NCBI RefSeq assembly: GCF_010671925.1
Contig: NZ_JAAHIH010000003.1
Coordinates: 868,001 to 932,000, forward strand
Direction: 5' to 3'
Length of the DNA stretch: 64,000 bases
Source of the DNA: Moorena sp. SIOASIH
GTDB lineage: Bacteria; Cyanobacteriota; Cyanobacteriia; Cyanobacteriales; Coleofasciculaceae
The notes under the pieces are model-generated. The model was not told where the DNA came from, did not search any database, and worked only from the letters and a program-made list of their open reading frames with translations. Numbering within the stretch: the first letter of the stretch is position 1; each line of letters opens with the position of its first letter. The position numbers and the translations under genes are program-made. This document shows positions 19,048-27,637 of this stretch, in pieces.

Positions 19048-19836
19048 CTACTGGAGAGAGGGTCTAGGTTTAGCGGCAAAGGTTAATGCTTCTACTGCAC
19101 CAGGAGCCCCCATCTGCTTTGCCTGTTGGTTATTGAACTCAACGATTACATTCCCAGCATCGCCAGCTTTAACAAATAGTTTTTCGTTAGCAACCCAAGT
19201 CTGGTGGGCTCCTTCTTCTAGGATGCCTTCATATTTTTTCTTGCCATCTGCCACGATCAGAAGCCAAGATCTACCTTTGAGAGTGATATCCACCTGAACT
19301 GGCTTATTTGGACTGGACGGTATCTTGGTTAAGGCTAACTGTGCTTGGGAGTTAGTTTGATCTAAATTACCGGGTATCGGTAACGACTGAGCTGGAGACG
19401 AGTTTGGTTCCTTATCAGTTATTTGTGGCTTAGAAGGGTTGATGAGGACAGATAAGCCACTCACCGAACCAATAACCAAGCAAATGTAGAACAAATAAAG
19501 ATGAAACGGTCGCAGTTGAGGTACCCAACTGTTCCCCCAGGAAAGTGTTGACCTCTGTACAGTTACCCCAGTGGGAAAAGCCTTGGCAAACTCGTCTCCA
19601 TCTAAGCCTAGTGCATCCGCAAAGTGCTTGATAAACCCTTGAACATACACAGGTTCTGGTAATTGGTCTAGCTTGCCTTGCTCTATTGCCCTCAAAAATC
19701 GTGCATTAATTCGGGTGCAAGTGGCAATTTCCCCAATGCTTTTAGACTGTTGAGTGCGTAACTGGCACAGGTATGAACCCATTTCTGCCAGCTTCTTCTG
19801 TTGTTGTTCCTGCAACGGGACTTTGTTTTCATTCAT
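19048..19836 (-). CDS. RodZ-like helix-turn-helix membrane protein (DUF4115)
   Basis: RodZ-type proteins have a cytoplasmic HTH_25 domain, one membrane helix and a periplasmic DUF4115 domain; in rods they link MreB to the wall machinery. Here the N-terminal HTH reads LRTQQSKSIGEIATCTRINARFLRAIEQGKLDQLPEPVYVQGFIKHFADALG, a good HTH_25 match. A helix follows near residues 115-135 (LYLFYICLVIGSVSGLSVLI). The C-terminus has DITLKGRSWLLIVADGKKKYEGILEEGA, the DUF4115 core. I use ATG 19836 (MNENK); the longer frame from 19878 would overlap the upstream pseudouridine synthase. The two genes are 31 bp apart and likely co-transcribed. Confidence 0.85.
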   Translation of the reverse strand: MNENKVPLQEQQQKKLAEMGSYLCQLRTQQSKSIGEIATCTRINARFLRAIEQGKLDQLPEPVYVQGFIKHFADALGLDGDEFAKAFPTGVTVQRSTLSWGNSWVPQLRPFHLYLFYICLVIGSVSGLSVLINPSKPQITDKEPNSSPAQSLPIPGNLDQTNSQAQLALTKIPSSPNKPVQVDITLKGRSWLLIVADGKKKYEGILEEGAHQTWVANEKLFVKAGDAGNVIVEFNNQQAKQMGAPGAVEALTFAAKPRPSLQ

Positions 19837-19867
19837 ACACGGTACTCCTCGACATCTGCTGGCATTT

Positions 19868-20623
19868 TTACTGAACAATGGTGGATTTACTGGTAAGAAA
19901 ACTCACCTCTACATCATTCAAGGCACGGTAGTCACCACAAGGAAGAATTGGCTCTCCTGGTAGATTTAATTTAATCGGGCCAATAGCAGTACGATGTAGA
20001 TGAATCACTGGATAGCTTAGCAGTTGAGCAACACGACGGATCTGTCGGTTTCTACCTTCGGTTAAGACTACCTCCAAAAGTGTGGATTGACCCTTACGCT
20101 TAAGTACACGGACTTGAGCGGGTAACGTTTTTTTACCCAGCAGATTAACACCTTCACGCCAAGTTTGCAGTACCGATTCTGGGGGATTACCCCGTACCCA
20201 AACCTGATACGTCTTAGGTATGTGATGACTAGGATGGGTCAGGCGAAATGTTAGCTCACCATCATTGGTCAGTAGTAATGCACCTGTAGAATCCGCATCT
20301 AGCCTTCCTACAGGATGAATCCCCTGACCCTTGGTTAGTTTATCCGGTAATAAGTCAATTACTGTCGGACGATTCCGGGAATCTCGGCAAGTGGAAACTA
20401 CTCCAGCAGGCTTGTTCAGTAAAAGGTAGATAGATTGAGGTCGGTGATAGGGGTTTATCGGTTTGCCATCCACTTCGATTAGATCTGTTTCTGGATCAGC
20501 TTTCTGCCCCAAATGTACAGTCGTACCATTTAGGCGCACTTGTCCTGCGGCTATCATCTTCTCGGCTCGACGCCGTGACGCAATACCCCACTGTGAAAGA
20601 ATTTTTTGTACTCTTTCCTCCAT
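19868..20623 (-). CDS. 16S/23S rRNA pseudouridine synthase, RsuA/RluB family
   Basis: This enzyme isomerises a specific uridine in rRNA. The N-terminal S4 RNA-binding domain is at residues 2-60 (RVQKILSQWGIASRRRAEKMIAAGQVRLNG). The catalytic motif is GRLDADSTGALLLTNDGEL, with the conserved aspartate, followed by KTYQVWV and GRNRQIRRV. The 251-residue length fits. RsuA, RluB and RluE specificity cannot be separated by eye. The start MEERVQKIL has no competing upstream methionine. It heads a likely two-gene unit with the RodZ-like gene. Confidence 0.93.
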   Translation of the reverse strand: MEERVQKILSQWGIASRRRAEKMIAAGQVRLNGTTVHLGQKADPETDLIEVDGKPINPYHRPQSIYLLLNKPAGVVSTCRDSRNRPTVIDLLPDKLTKGQGIHPVGRLDADSTGALLLTNDGELTFRLTHPSHHIPKTYQVWVRGNPPESVLQTWREGVNLLGKKTLPAQVRVLKRKGQSTLLEVVLTEGRNRQIRRVAQLLSYPVIHLHRTAIGPIKLNLPGEPILPCGDYRALNDVEVSFLTSKSTIVQ

Positions 20624-20785
20624 GACCCAACATTTGGCTTGAGCTTTGTCTTCTGGACTATGGTGATGCTGAATTTAGTTTGCCTTATGCTTATAGTGTG
20701 CCCAGGAGTTGATTTCCATTAGACAACGACTTCAAAATACTATGTACAAAAATACTATGTACAAATAGTACAAGAAGGTGTTCTT

Positions 20786-21520
20786 TTGGTTAAAACTCCG
20801 AAAACTTCATTGCAAAAGCCAAGCCAGATTATCAGCAAAGTTATTTCCCCAGCGCTACGGCTGTGGCTGCGATCGCAAGTAGAGGAAGTTGCTACATTGC
20901 AACTAAGCATTGTAGGATGCGATCGCCAAATCCTGACTGGTTACATTCCTCAGGTTGCCCTTGCTGCCAAGCAAGCAGTTTATCAAGGACTGCATCTAAG
21001 CCAAATTCAGCTCGAAGGCAGTAATATTAGACTCAACCTGGGTCAGATAATTAAGGGTAAACCCCTACGTCTTTTAGAACCAGTTCCCGTAGTGGGTCAG
21101 CTATTACTCCTAGAACCAGACCTGCAATCATCTCTTGAAGCACCCTTGTTATCTAACGCTTTGACGGAGTTATTAAATACATTCCTTAAATCAGATGATA
21201 TCATTCAACCCGGTAACGACCCCAAACAGCCACAAATACGCTGGCAAAAGATTAATATCAATATAGGACAGCTGACATTAAGAGGCATTTCAACTAATCC
21301 TGATGTTGGTAAAAAGCTGATAGTAATTCGTGCTGGTATCCAACTGGCTACCCCCCACCAACTCGAACTGAACCCCTTGCAAGTTCAGATAGACCCTGAT
21401 GCACCCCCTATTAGCTTAGATGGGTTTCTAATAAATTTAGGACCAGAGGTGGAGCTTCAGGAACTTACCCTCACAACTGGACAACTGATATGTCGTGGAG
21501 GACTGAAGGTAATGCCTTAG
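20786..21520 (+). CDS. DUF2993 (LmeA-like) lipid-binding protein
   Basis: DUF2993 proteins are common in cyanobacteria and actinobacteria; the actinobacterial LmeA is a periplasmic phospholipid-binding protein. The pattern here is SPALRLWLRSQVEEVATLQLSIVGCDRQILTGYIPQV, followed by a beta-rich AYQGLHLSQIQLEGSNIRLNL region and a second tubular-domain-like repeat. No clear signal peptide was found, so it may act on the cytoplasmic side. Start TTG 20786 has a purine-rich AAGAAGG about seven bases upstream and no better alternative. The following 226 bp contain no convincing gene. Confidence 0.8.
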   Translation: MVKTPKTSLQKPSQIISKVISPALRLWLRSQVEEVATLQLSIVGCDRQILTGYIPQVALAAKQAVYQGLHLSQIQLEGSNIRLNLGQIIKGKPLRLLEPVPVVGQLLLLEPDLQSSLEAPLLSNALTELLNTFLKSDDIIQPGNDPKQPQIRWQKININIGQLTLRGISTNPDVGKKLIVIRAGIQLATPHQLELNPLQVQIDPDAPPISLDGFLINLGPEVELQELTLTTGQLICRGGLKVMP

Positions 21521-21746
21521 TCGTTAGTCCTTACTTTGTCAGCCCCGTGGAAACCGTCTTTGGCCTCACAATCGCTCCCTTTGAGCGTGCTGCATCCCTT
21601 GCTTATCCATTAGATAACCATCTTCCTGCCGTCATAATATTAAGTAATGTAACAATTATGCCGTCATACCAGCTTAATGTCTTGACAGCTAGAGAGGAAG
21701 CCGATAAGGTTAAATACATACCCGGGTACAACAATATAAAAAATAT

Positions 21747-22094
21747 ATGCAAGACAAGCAAAAAGTTACTCTTTATCTTCCACCAGGATTGCACCGTCGG
21801 CTCAAAATAAAAGCGGCTGTTGATTCTGAATCAATGTCAGCTATGGTTGAGAAGGCGATTATCTTCTACATACAACACCAAGACGTGGTTGAAGAGGTAG
21901 AGCAATATGGACAAACCCATAAACTATACCCATGTCCTGAGTGTTCTAGTGACCTGGTTCTCTCAGAGGGAAAATTAGTTGCTCTGAAAAACCAACCTGG
22001 TGTGATATCGGAAGAACTCCCAGTAGAAAAGGTAACAGCAAAAGTATGCTCCAGTACCGATTCTCACGGAGAAGAGGAATTGGTTCCTTGTTAA
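21747..22094 (+). CDS. Ribbon-helix-helix protein with C-terminal cysteine pair
   Basis: The first 45 residues (KVTLYLPPGLHRRLKIKAAVDSESMSAMVEKAIIFYIQH) match the Arc/MetJ ribbon-helix-helix DNA-binding fold. A CPECSSDLVL segment looks like half of a zinc ribbon, with another cysteine near the end. It lies 120 bp upstream of ycf46 on the same strand, so it may regulate or accompany it. The ligand and operator are unknown. Confidence 0.75.
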   Translation: MQDKQKVTLYLPPGLHRRLKIKAAVDSESMSAMVEKAIIFYIQHQDVVEEVEQYGQTHKLYPCPECSSDLVLSEGKLVALKNQPGVISEELPVEKVTAKVCSSTDSHGEEELVPC

Positions 22095-22214
22095 GGTAGC
22101 CAAAGTTAAGGTAGACAAATTAATCTACTACTCGCAGAGCAGACTTAGTTAGCTCAGTGGTTCAGTTGAAGATGTTTGGGCAGTTGTAAGCCGTCTCTAA
22201 TATTAGGTAGAGTT

Positions 22215-23741
22215 ATGCAAGAAGAGATAAACGTTCTCATTCAAGCTCAATATCCTCTAATCTACCTCGTGACTCCCGAGGAGGAGCGGGCAGAGAGGGC
22301 AATAGCAATGATTGCTCAAAGGAAGTCTCAACAGCAACGAGTCTTCGTTTGGACCGTCACTCACGGGATTGTTGAGTATGGTCAATCACGCCACACCACT
22401 CAGCACAATACGGTCTCTCCTGAGGCAGCAGTTCAGTGGGTAATTCAACAAAAAGAACCTGGTATATACATCTTTAAGGACTTACATCCCTTTATAGATG
22501 CACCAGCAACTACCCGATGGTTGCGGGATGCGATGGCAAGCTTTAGGGAGGAAGCAAAGAAGTCTCTTAAAAAGTCTATCATCGTAATGTCCCCCGTGCA
22601 GCAGATTCCTATTGAGTTGGAAAAGGAAGTGGTTGTGCTTGACTTTCCCCTACCAAACCTTAAGGAACTTAACCAAGTCCTATCCCACCAACTGGATCAG
22701 AGTAAAACTCGTCGAACGACTACAGAAACTAGGGAAAAGCTGCTCAAAGCAGCATTAGGCTTGACGCGGGATGAAGCAGAGAAGGTTTATCGCAAAGCCT
22801 ACGTTAAAGCTGGTCGTCTCACCGAAGCTGAAGTCGATATTGTTCTATCCGAGAAGAAGCAGATCATCCGCCGCAACGGGATCCTAGAGTATATAGAAGA
22901 AGATGAAACTCTCGATTCTATAGGAGGCTTAGAGGAACTGAAGCGTTGGCTCAAGCAGCGCTCTAATGCCTTTACCGAGAGGGCGAGAGAATATGGTTTG
23001 CCTCAACCGAAGGGAATGTTGATTCTAGGGGTTCCTGGCTGTGGTAAATCTCTGATTGCCAAAACTACGTCTCGTTTATGGGGTCTGCCACTATTGCGCC
23101 TGGATATGGGGCGAGTATACGATGGCTCGATGGTAGGGCGCTCGGAAGCCAACCTGCGCAATGCTTTGAAGACGGCAGAATCAATCTCTCCAGCTATTCT
23201 CTTCATAGATGAGCTTGATAAGTCGTTTGCTGGTAGCAGCGGTTCTTCTGACTCTGATGGGGGTACTTCAAGTCGAATCTTTGGTTCTTTCCTGACCTGG
23301 ATGCAAGAAAAAACCTCACCAGTCTTTGTGATGGCGACAGCAAACCGAGTGGAGCGCCTACCAGGAGAATTCCTGCGCAAAGGTCGTTTCGATGAGATAT
23401 TTTTTGTTGATTTACCCAACACTCAAGAACGCCAGCAAATCTTTGAAATTCACCTGAAAAAGCGGCGTGGAGATATTGACCGCTTTGACATTGAACAGTT
23501 AGCTAAGGTTTCTGAAGGTTTTTCTGGGGCTGAGATTGAACAAGCCCTGGTGGCAGCGATGTATGAGGCATTTGCTCAAGACCGGGAGTTTACTCAACTC
23601 GATATTATTGCCGCGATTAAATCAACTCAGCCTCTATCGCGCACCATGACAGAGCAGGTTGCAGCCCTGAGGGACTGGGCTAGGCAACGCGCGCGACCTG
23701 CTGCATCCTCCGTAGCTGAATATCAGCGTATGGAGTTCTAA
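22215..23741 (+). CDS. ycf46: Ycf46-like AAA+ ATPase
   Basis: Ycf46 is a AAA+ ATPase conserved in cyanobacteria and red-lineage plastids, with a proposed role in CO2 utilisation. The N-terminal half (INVLIQAQYPLIYLVTPEEERAE..) is the Ycf46-specific domain. The AAA+ module has Walker A LGVPGCGKSLIAKT, Walker B AILFIDELDKSF, sensor/arginine regions FVMATANRVERLPGEFLRKGRFDEIFFVDLP and a C-terminal lid. ATG 22215 (MQEEINVLI) has a purine-rich leader and matches family starts better than the in-frame TTG at 22176. Downstream hairpins separate it from ycf35. Confidence 0.93.
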   Translation: MQEEINVLIQAQYPLIYLVTPEEERAERAIAMIAQRKSQQQRVFVWTVTHGIVEYGQSRHTTQHNTVSPEAAVQWVIQQKEPGIYIFKDLHPFIDAPATTRWLRDAMASFREEAKKSLKKSIIVMSPVQQIPIELEKEVVVLDFPLPNLKELNQVLSHQLDQSKTRRTTTETREKLLKAALGLTRDEAEKVYRKAYVKAGRLTEAEVDIVLSEKKQIIRRNGILEYIEEDETLDSIGGLEELKRWLKQRSNAFTERAREYGLPQPKGMLILGVPGCGKSLIAKTTSRLWGLPLLRLDMGRVYDGSMVGRSEANLRNALKTAESISPAILFIDELDKSFAGSSGSSDSDGGTSSRIFGSFLTWMQEKTSPVFVMATANRVERLPGEFLRKGRFDEIFFVDLPNTQERQQIFEIHLKKRRGDIDRFDIEQLAKVSEGFSGAEIEQALVAAMYEAFAQDREFTQLDIIAAIKSTQPLSRTMTEQVAALRDWARQRARPAASSVAEYQRMEF

Positions 23742-23749
23742 CAGGCTTT

Positions 23750-23796
23750 CTCCTGCTCCCAACAGGAGTAAAGGCTAGCAAAACATCATTGCTAGC
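23750..23796 (+). promoter_or_regulatory. Two tandem hairpins between ycf46 and ycf35
   Basis: CTCCTG/CAGGAG (23750-23768) and GCTAGC/GCTAGC (23774-23796) flank seven- to eleven-base loops. They are followed by another GGCGGCTAGCC stretch near 23830. No T-run follows, so they could be a weak terminator or the ycf35 leader. Confidence 0.4.
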
Positions 23797-23896
23797 AGTT
23801 TGATAAGTAGCCGCTTGTAATCGTTTCCGGCGGCTAGCCATAAAAGTAAAACGCTACGTTGTCGTTTCTCTGATACCTTTTCTGGAGGAAATCCAC

Positions 23897-24250
23897 ATGT
23901 CTCACTTTAGCACTCTGCGCACTAAAATCACCGATGCCGAAATCCTGAAGACTTCCCTGTGTGACCTGGGAATCACTGTTAAGACAGAAGCTGATGTTCG
24001 CGGCTACAATGGTCAACGAGTTCGCGCTGACTTGGTTGCCGTTCTCGAAGGTGAATATGATCTCGGTTGGTCTCGCAACAGTGATGGCACCTTTGACCTG
24101 ATTGCTGACCTCTGGGGTGTGGCTAAGAAGCACAACCAAACCGAGTTGATCAACTCCATCAACCAGAAGTATGCCGTTAACAAGACCTTGGCAGAAGTCA
24201 AGCAGCGTGGCCTAAACAATGCCAACGTTAAGTTGGTGCTGCAAAAGTAG
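23897..24250 (+). CDS. ycf35: DUF1257 protein Ycf35
   Basis: This 117-residue protein belongs to DUF1257, the Ycf35 family of cyanobacteria and plastids, whose molecular role is not established. Start MSHFSTLRTKITDAEILKTSL and the stretch YDLGWSRNSDGTFDLIADLWG are characteristic. The start is set by TCTGGAGGAAATCCAC upstream, a good ribosome-binding site. A DUF2997 partner often found nearby elsewhere is not seen here. A clear terminator follows. Confidence 0.95.
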   Translation: MSHFSTLRTKITDAEILKTSLCDLGITVKTEADVRGYNGQRVRADLVAVLEGEYDLGWSRNSDGTFDLIADLWGVAKKHNQTELINSINQKYAVNKTLAEVKQRGLNNANVKLVLQK

Positions 24251-24292
24251 TCCATTTAGGCGTTCCCAAGCTCACGGGTTGACCAATTGTAT

Positions 24293-24316
24293 AGCGGGTT
24301 AACCCGTTTTTTTGTG
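24293..24316 (+). terminator. Rho-independent terminator of ycf35
   Basis: AGCGGGTTAACCCGTTTTTTT: a short GC stem followed by seven T, 43 bp after the ycf35 stop. Confidence 0.85.
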
Positions 24317-24482
24317 CAATTTTTTATGCAATTGTATAAATTTAGATTTTATAAAAGCCGATAAACTATAAAGGCTGAGAACTCCGACGGCTTGATTTAA
24401 ACTTCGTTGAAAAGGGAGTTTTGATCTCGTGCAAACGGTATGATGTTTTCAGTCATAGGAAAATATCCTATACTCAACGTCT

Positions 24483-24739
24483 CCAGAGGGTGCATCTCAC
24501 TTTTGTAAATGTTCGTAGTGGCGTGGCAAGCTTAAAATAGTGCAATAGATTTTTGGGTAAAAGCCTTGATAAATTGGCATCGTACCATTTTTATAATGCA
24601 ACATTTAAGGCTTGCCACGCCAGTAGGGTGCGTTAGGGACGGGGGAGCCATTATTGTATTGGTAGCCAGTGTTAGGACAATCCGTCCCGTAACGCACCAT
24701 CTGGTCAAACAGCAAAAATGAGATGCACCCTGTCCAGAT
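24483..24739. repeat. Nested inverted-repeat elements
   Basis: The outer arms are AGGGTGCATCTCACTTTTG at 24487 and CAAAAATGAGATGCACCCT ending near 24735. Inside sit two side-by-side inverted repeats: TGGCGTGGCAAGCTTA..TTAAGGCTTGCCACGCCA (24521-24612) and GTAGGGTGCGTTAGGGACGG..CCGTCCCGTAACGCACC (24626-24697). The last is a dispersed family, also at 35655-35812 and 40711. This fills most of the 616 bp gap between ycf35 and the thioredoxin gene, which holds no gene. Confidence 0.75.
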
Positions 24740-24866
24740 GCGGCTTGAGGCTCATCTCGTAATAATTGTTTATCATCCCCCATGCTTGAGCTGGGGGGAA
24801 GCTCAAGCACTTAAAATATAAATTGTGTCAATGCAGTCTAATCCAGTCTTTTGAGGGGATACCGTT

Positions 24867-25190
24867 GTGAGTAATGTGATTACAATCGAAGAGAAAGATT
24901 TTGAAATCGAAGTTTTAAAAGCCCAGCAGCCAGTACTGGTATACTTCTGGGCAACTTGGTGTGGACCGTGCCGCTTAGTATCGCCATCAGTGGACTGGGT
25001 TGCGGAAAATTATAGCGATCGCTTAAAAGTCATTAAGATGGAAGTAGACCAAAATAAAGATGCCGTTGCCAAGTGCAAGGTAGAGGGTGTCCCTGCTCTA
25101 AGACTGTTTAAAAATGGTGAGCTAGCCCAATCCCATGAGGGAGCAATTAGCAAAGCTAAATTGCAGAGTATGCTGGATGACAACCTTTAG
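24867..25190 (+). CDS. Thioredoxin
   Basis: A thiol-disulfide reductant of 107 residues with the classical active site WATWCGPCR and the cis-proline loop VEGVPALRLFKNGE. It is an m-type-like or variant cytosolic thioredoxin; its electron donor is not in the window. The GTG start lies after a GAGGGGATACC leader. It precedes an aminotransferase by 82 bp on the same strand, so co-transcription is possible. Confidence 0.95.
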   Translation: MSNVITIEEKDFEIEVLKAQQPVLVYFWATWCGPCRLVSPSVDWVAENYSDRLKVIKMEVDQNKDAVAKCKVEGVPALRLFKNGELAQSHEGAISKAKLQSMLDDNL

Positions 25191-25272
25191 ATTAGGGAAA
25201 TAAGCCTCAAGGTCAGCAATGCCAACTCAACCAATGGGAAAGTCTCGAAAACAATAGACAACGAAGATTAAA

Positions 25273-26496
25273 ATGCAGTTTGCCCAACGTTTACAACCCC
25301 TGCAAGCAAATGTATTTGCCGATATGGACCAGGCAAAAGCGTTGGCAGCTGCTGGGAAAGAAATCATTGACCTATCCTTAGGGTCTTCAGATTTACCAGC
25401 TCCCAACCATGTGTGTGCTGCGATTGAAGCCTCGTTGTATGAGCCCAGCACTCACGGTTACTTGCTGTTTCATGGTACTAAAGCTTTTCGTCAGGCAGCT
25501 GCTAGCTGGTATACTAAACGATTTGGTATTCCGGTTGACCCAGAAACTGAGGTGCTACAACTGATTGGTTCTCAGGAAGGCACAGCTCATTTACCTTTAG
25601 CTGTGCTTAATCCGGGGGATTTTGCTCTGCTACAAGACCCAGGCTATCCTTCCCATGCCGGTGGTGTCCACCTAGCCAGTGGTCAGATTTATCCCATGCC
25701 CCTATTGGCAGAAAACAATTTTTTGCCTGTATTTGAGGATATCCCCGAGGCAGTGCTAGCTCAAGCACGGATGATGGTGTTGAGTTATCCCCATAATCCC
25801 ACTACTGCGATCGCATCCTTGTCTTTTTTTGAGGAAGCAGTGGCGTTTTGTCAGTGCCATAACCTGGTATTAGTTCACGATTTTCCCTACGTTGATATCG
25901 TTTTTGAAGATACCAGAGGCAATCGGGAGCAGATCGGGAAAATTCCAGAAAGCCTCAATCCCACCTCTGTTGCTCCCTCAGTTTTACAAGCAGACCCACA
26001 GAAAACTGTATCGATTGAGTTTTTTAGCTTTTCCAAGTCTTACAATATGGGAGGCTTCCGGATTGGCTATGCTATCGGTAATGCTCAATTGATTCGAGCT
26101 TTGCGGCAGGTGAAAGCGGCAATTGACTTTAACCAATACAGGGGGATTCTCAATGGTGCGATCGCAGCCTTGAATGGTTCTCAAGACATTGTTAAACCTG
26201 TAGTCACCACCTATCAACAGCGGCGGGATACCTTTGTCGATGCTTTAAACCGCATTGGTTGGTCAGTGCCAGTGCCACGAGCCACTATGTATGTCTGGGC
26301 AAAATTGCCAGAACCTTGGGCAGGGAACTCAGTAAAATTTTGTACTAGCTTGGTAGAAGCCACTGGGGTGGCTGTTTCTCCAGGAGCTGGTTTTGGCAAG
26401 GCTGGTGAAGGCTATGTGCGTTTTGCATTAGTACAGGAACCAGCGGTTTTAGAAAGGGCAGTGGAGAGAATTTCAGAATTTTTGAAATCTCATTAA
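25273..26496 (+). CDS. Class I/II PLP aminotransferase, LL-diaminopimelate aminotransferase-like
   Basis: A fold-type I aminotransferase of 407 residues. The PLP lysine lies in FFSFSKSYNMGGFRIGY, with SYPHNPTTAIAS and HDFPYVDIVFED forming the cofactor pocket, and the usual C-terminal arginine region GEGYVRFALVQ. Cyanobacterial LL-DAP aminotransferases and aspartate-type enzymes look alike at this level, so the substrate is not assigned. The start MQFAQRLQPLQANVFADMDQAK agrees with the family. Remnant mobile sequence lies immediately downstream. Confidence 0.87.
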   Translation: MQFAQRLQPLQANVFADMDQAKALAAAGKEIIDLSLGSSDLPAPNHVCAAIEASLYEPSTHGYLLFHGTKAFRQAAASWYTKRFGIPVDPETEVLQLIGSQEGTAHLPLAVLNPGDFALLQDPGYPSHAGGVHLASGQIYPMPLLAENNFLPVFEDIPEAVLAQARMMVLSYPHNPTTAIASLSFFEEAVAFCQCHNLVLVHDFPYVDIVFEDTRGNREQIGKIPESLNPTSVAPSVLQADPQKTVSIEFFSFSKSYNMGGFRIGYAIGNAQLIRALRQVKAAIDFNQYRGILNGAIAALNGSQDIVKPVVTTYQQRRDTFVDALNRIGWSVPVPRATMYVWAKLPEPWAGNSVKFCTSLVEATGVAVSPGAGFGKAGEGYVRFALVQEPAVLERAVERISEFLKSH

Positions 26497-26599
26497 TAAG
26501 CACCATTTTACTCTGTCGAATTAATGTTAAGGATTAGGGCAAGGTGTTAAGAAACCGTAAGAGGCTGGCATGACGGATATAGGCTTTTGCAGCGGTTTG

Positions 26600-26704
26600 A
26601 CGGGGTGAGTTAACCTGTATCGTGGTTGGTGTAAACCATCCGCAGCAAGTCGAATCGTTGATCCAACAATCCCCGTCTATGCACGAGCGGGGAGTGTCAA
26701 TGAT
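26600..26704 (+). mobile_element. Orphan TnpB right-end/omega-RNA remnant
   Basis: The segment reads AGCAAGTNNNNTCGTTGATCCAACAATCCCCG, then CGGGGAGTGTCAA. This aligns with the 3' ends of the tnpB elements at 46370-46427 and, in reverse, at 50094-50150. One frame still encodes QQVESLIQQSPS, matching EQVTSLNQESPA of TnpB. No tnpB body precedes it. It overlaps the tail of a spurious frame and ends 11 bp before the next gene's stop. Confidence 0.6.
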
Positions 26705-26714
26705 TGTTAACCTG

Positions 26715-26930
26715 TTACAGCAGCTGATCACTATGCTCATTAACAGGCAGATCGAAAACTACTTCAAACTCTGCTTCTGGCATATACCGATCCAAAAATC
26801 GGAGATGGTTATGAGCATCCTGACGATTAAAGAACCTAGCAACTGTGTACCTTTGGCATTTAGGCAGTAGACGCATAAGAGCCCAAGGGCGAGTGTAGTC
26901 TTCTGTTAGTAAAATTTCTCGATTAGTCAT
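26715..26930 (-). CDS. Small conserved protein, paralogue of the 36003 gene
   Basis: A 71-residue protein with the pattern PWALMRLLPKCQRYTVARFFNRQDAHNHLRFLDRYMPEAEFEVVFD. It clearly aligns with the 64-residue protein at 36003-36197, sharing W, RLLP, QR, VARF, NR, DA, HL, L-R, MP-A-F and FD. The presence of two diverged copies supports a real gene. I know no function. Size and pattern suggest a compact alpha/beta domain of the nucleic-acid- or partner-binding kind, but that is speculative. Confidence 0.7.
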   Translation of the reverse strand: MTNREILLTEDYTRPWALMRLLPKCQRYTVARFFNRQDAHNHLRFLDRYMPEAEFEVVFDLPVNEHSDQLL

Positions 26931-27637
26931 GCTTACCCCTGATTTGAAGTAATAAGAGCACTAGTTGATTGCTTGATAAAAGGCGATCACAGGCTGATAT
27001 GCGTTCGCTGAAAGCGGGACTTCGTCCATCGCCTAGCTCATGAAAAACCTTTGTTTTCTTAGGTGCGCAAAAGCGCACCTGTCGAATCTTTAGTCACATT
27101 AATCTAAAATGGCTGACTAAAACATAGCCACGTGATCTGGACATTAGGATGATTCTGTGATATTCCCAGACTCCTGATCACAAAAGGGAAAGATGATCAG
27201 CTGATTGCGGTGCGACCCCGGTCTGGTTTGCCGACAAGGGTGAACCCGCACCAACAGAAAAGCTCACCTGTTAACAGAGCTGTCCGCCGTAACTCACCAA
27301 TATTCAGCTGTCTTAAGATTTACTTTATAAACAGTCTCTAATTTTAATCAGCCAGCCTATGGATTCAACGTAAGTATTTAGTAAAAAAAAGCAATTTAAC
27401 AGTACACTTACGACATTAGATCGTAAGACAAATTTGCTATAATAATGGTATGTAAAAATGTCGAACAATTCCCAAGCTGGAAATATAAAAAGTTACAGAA
27501 AAATTGTCAAATCGAATCCTGCCAGTAATTGGAATGATTGACGCTGTAGCTAATGAAATAGTGTACATTATTGGGAAGACTGGACAAAAAATGCCCTAAG
27601 TTCCATCAATAATCTTAACCCTTAATTATAACATCCA
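26931..27637. other. Gene-free stretch with dispersed hairpin repeats and a putative gatB promoter
   Basis: It contains an AGGTGCG-CAAAAG-CGCACCT hairpin near 27062. A GGTGCG..CGCACC element at 27209-27252 has internal ACCC/GGGT and CGG/CCG pairings. A -10-like TATAAT lies in TTGCTATAATAATGG near 27437, which could drive gatB. No coding frame is credible. Confidence 0.5.

Noticed and set aside
22140..22215. tRNA-like stretch TTAGCTCAGTGGTTCAG
   Set aside because: It resembles a D-arm, but no T-loop GGTTCGAATCC, acceptor pairing or anticodon stem follows, so it is not a tRNA gene.
27180..27300. Possible cobalamin-type riboswitch upstream of gatB
   Set aside because: The helices are explained by the dispersed GGTGCG..CGCACC repeat family, and no B12-box core is present. 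gatB is not a usual target.
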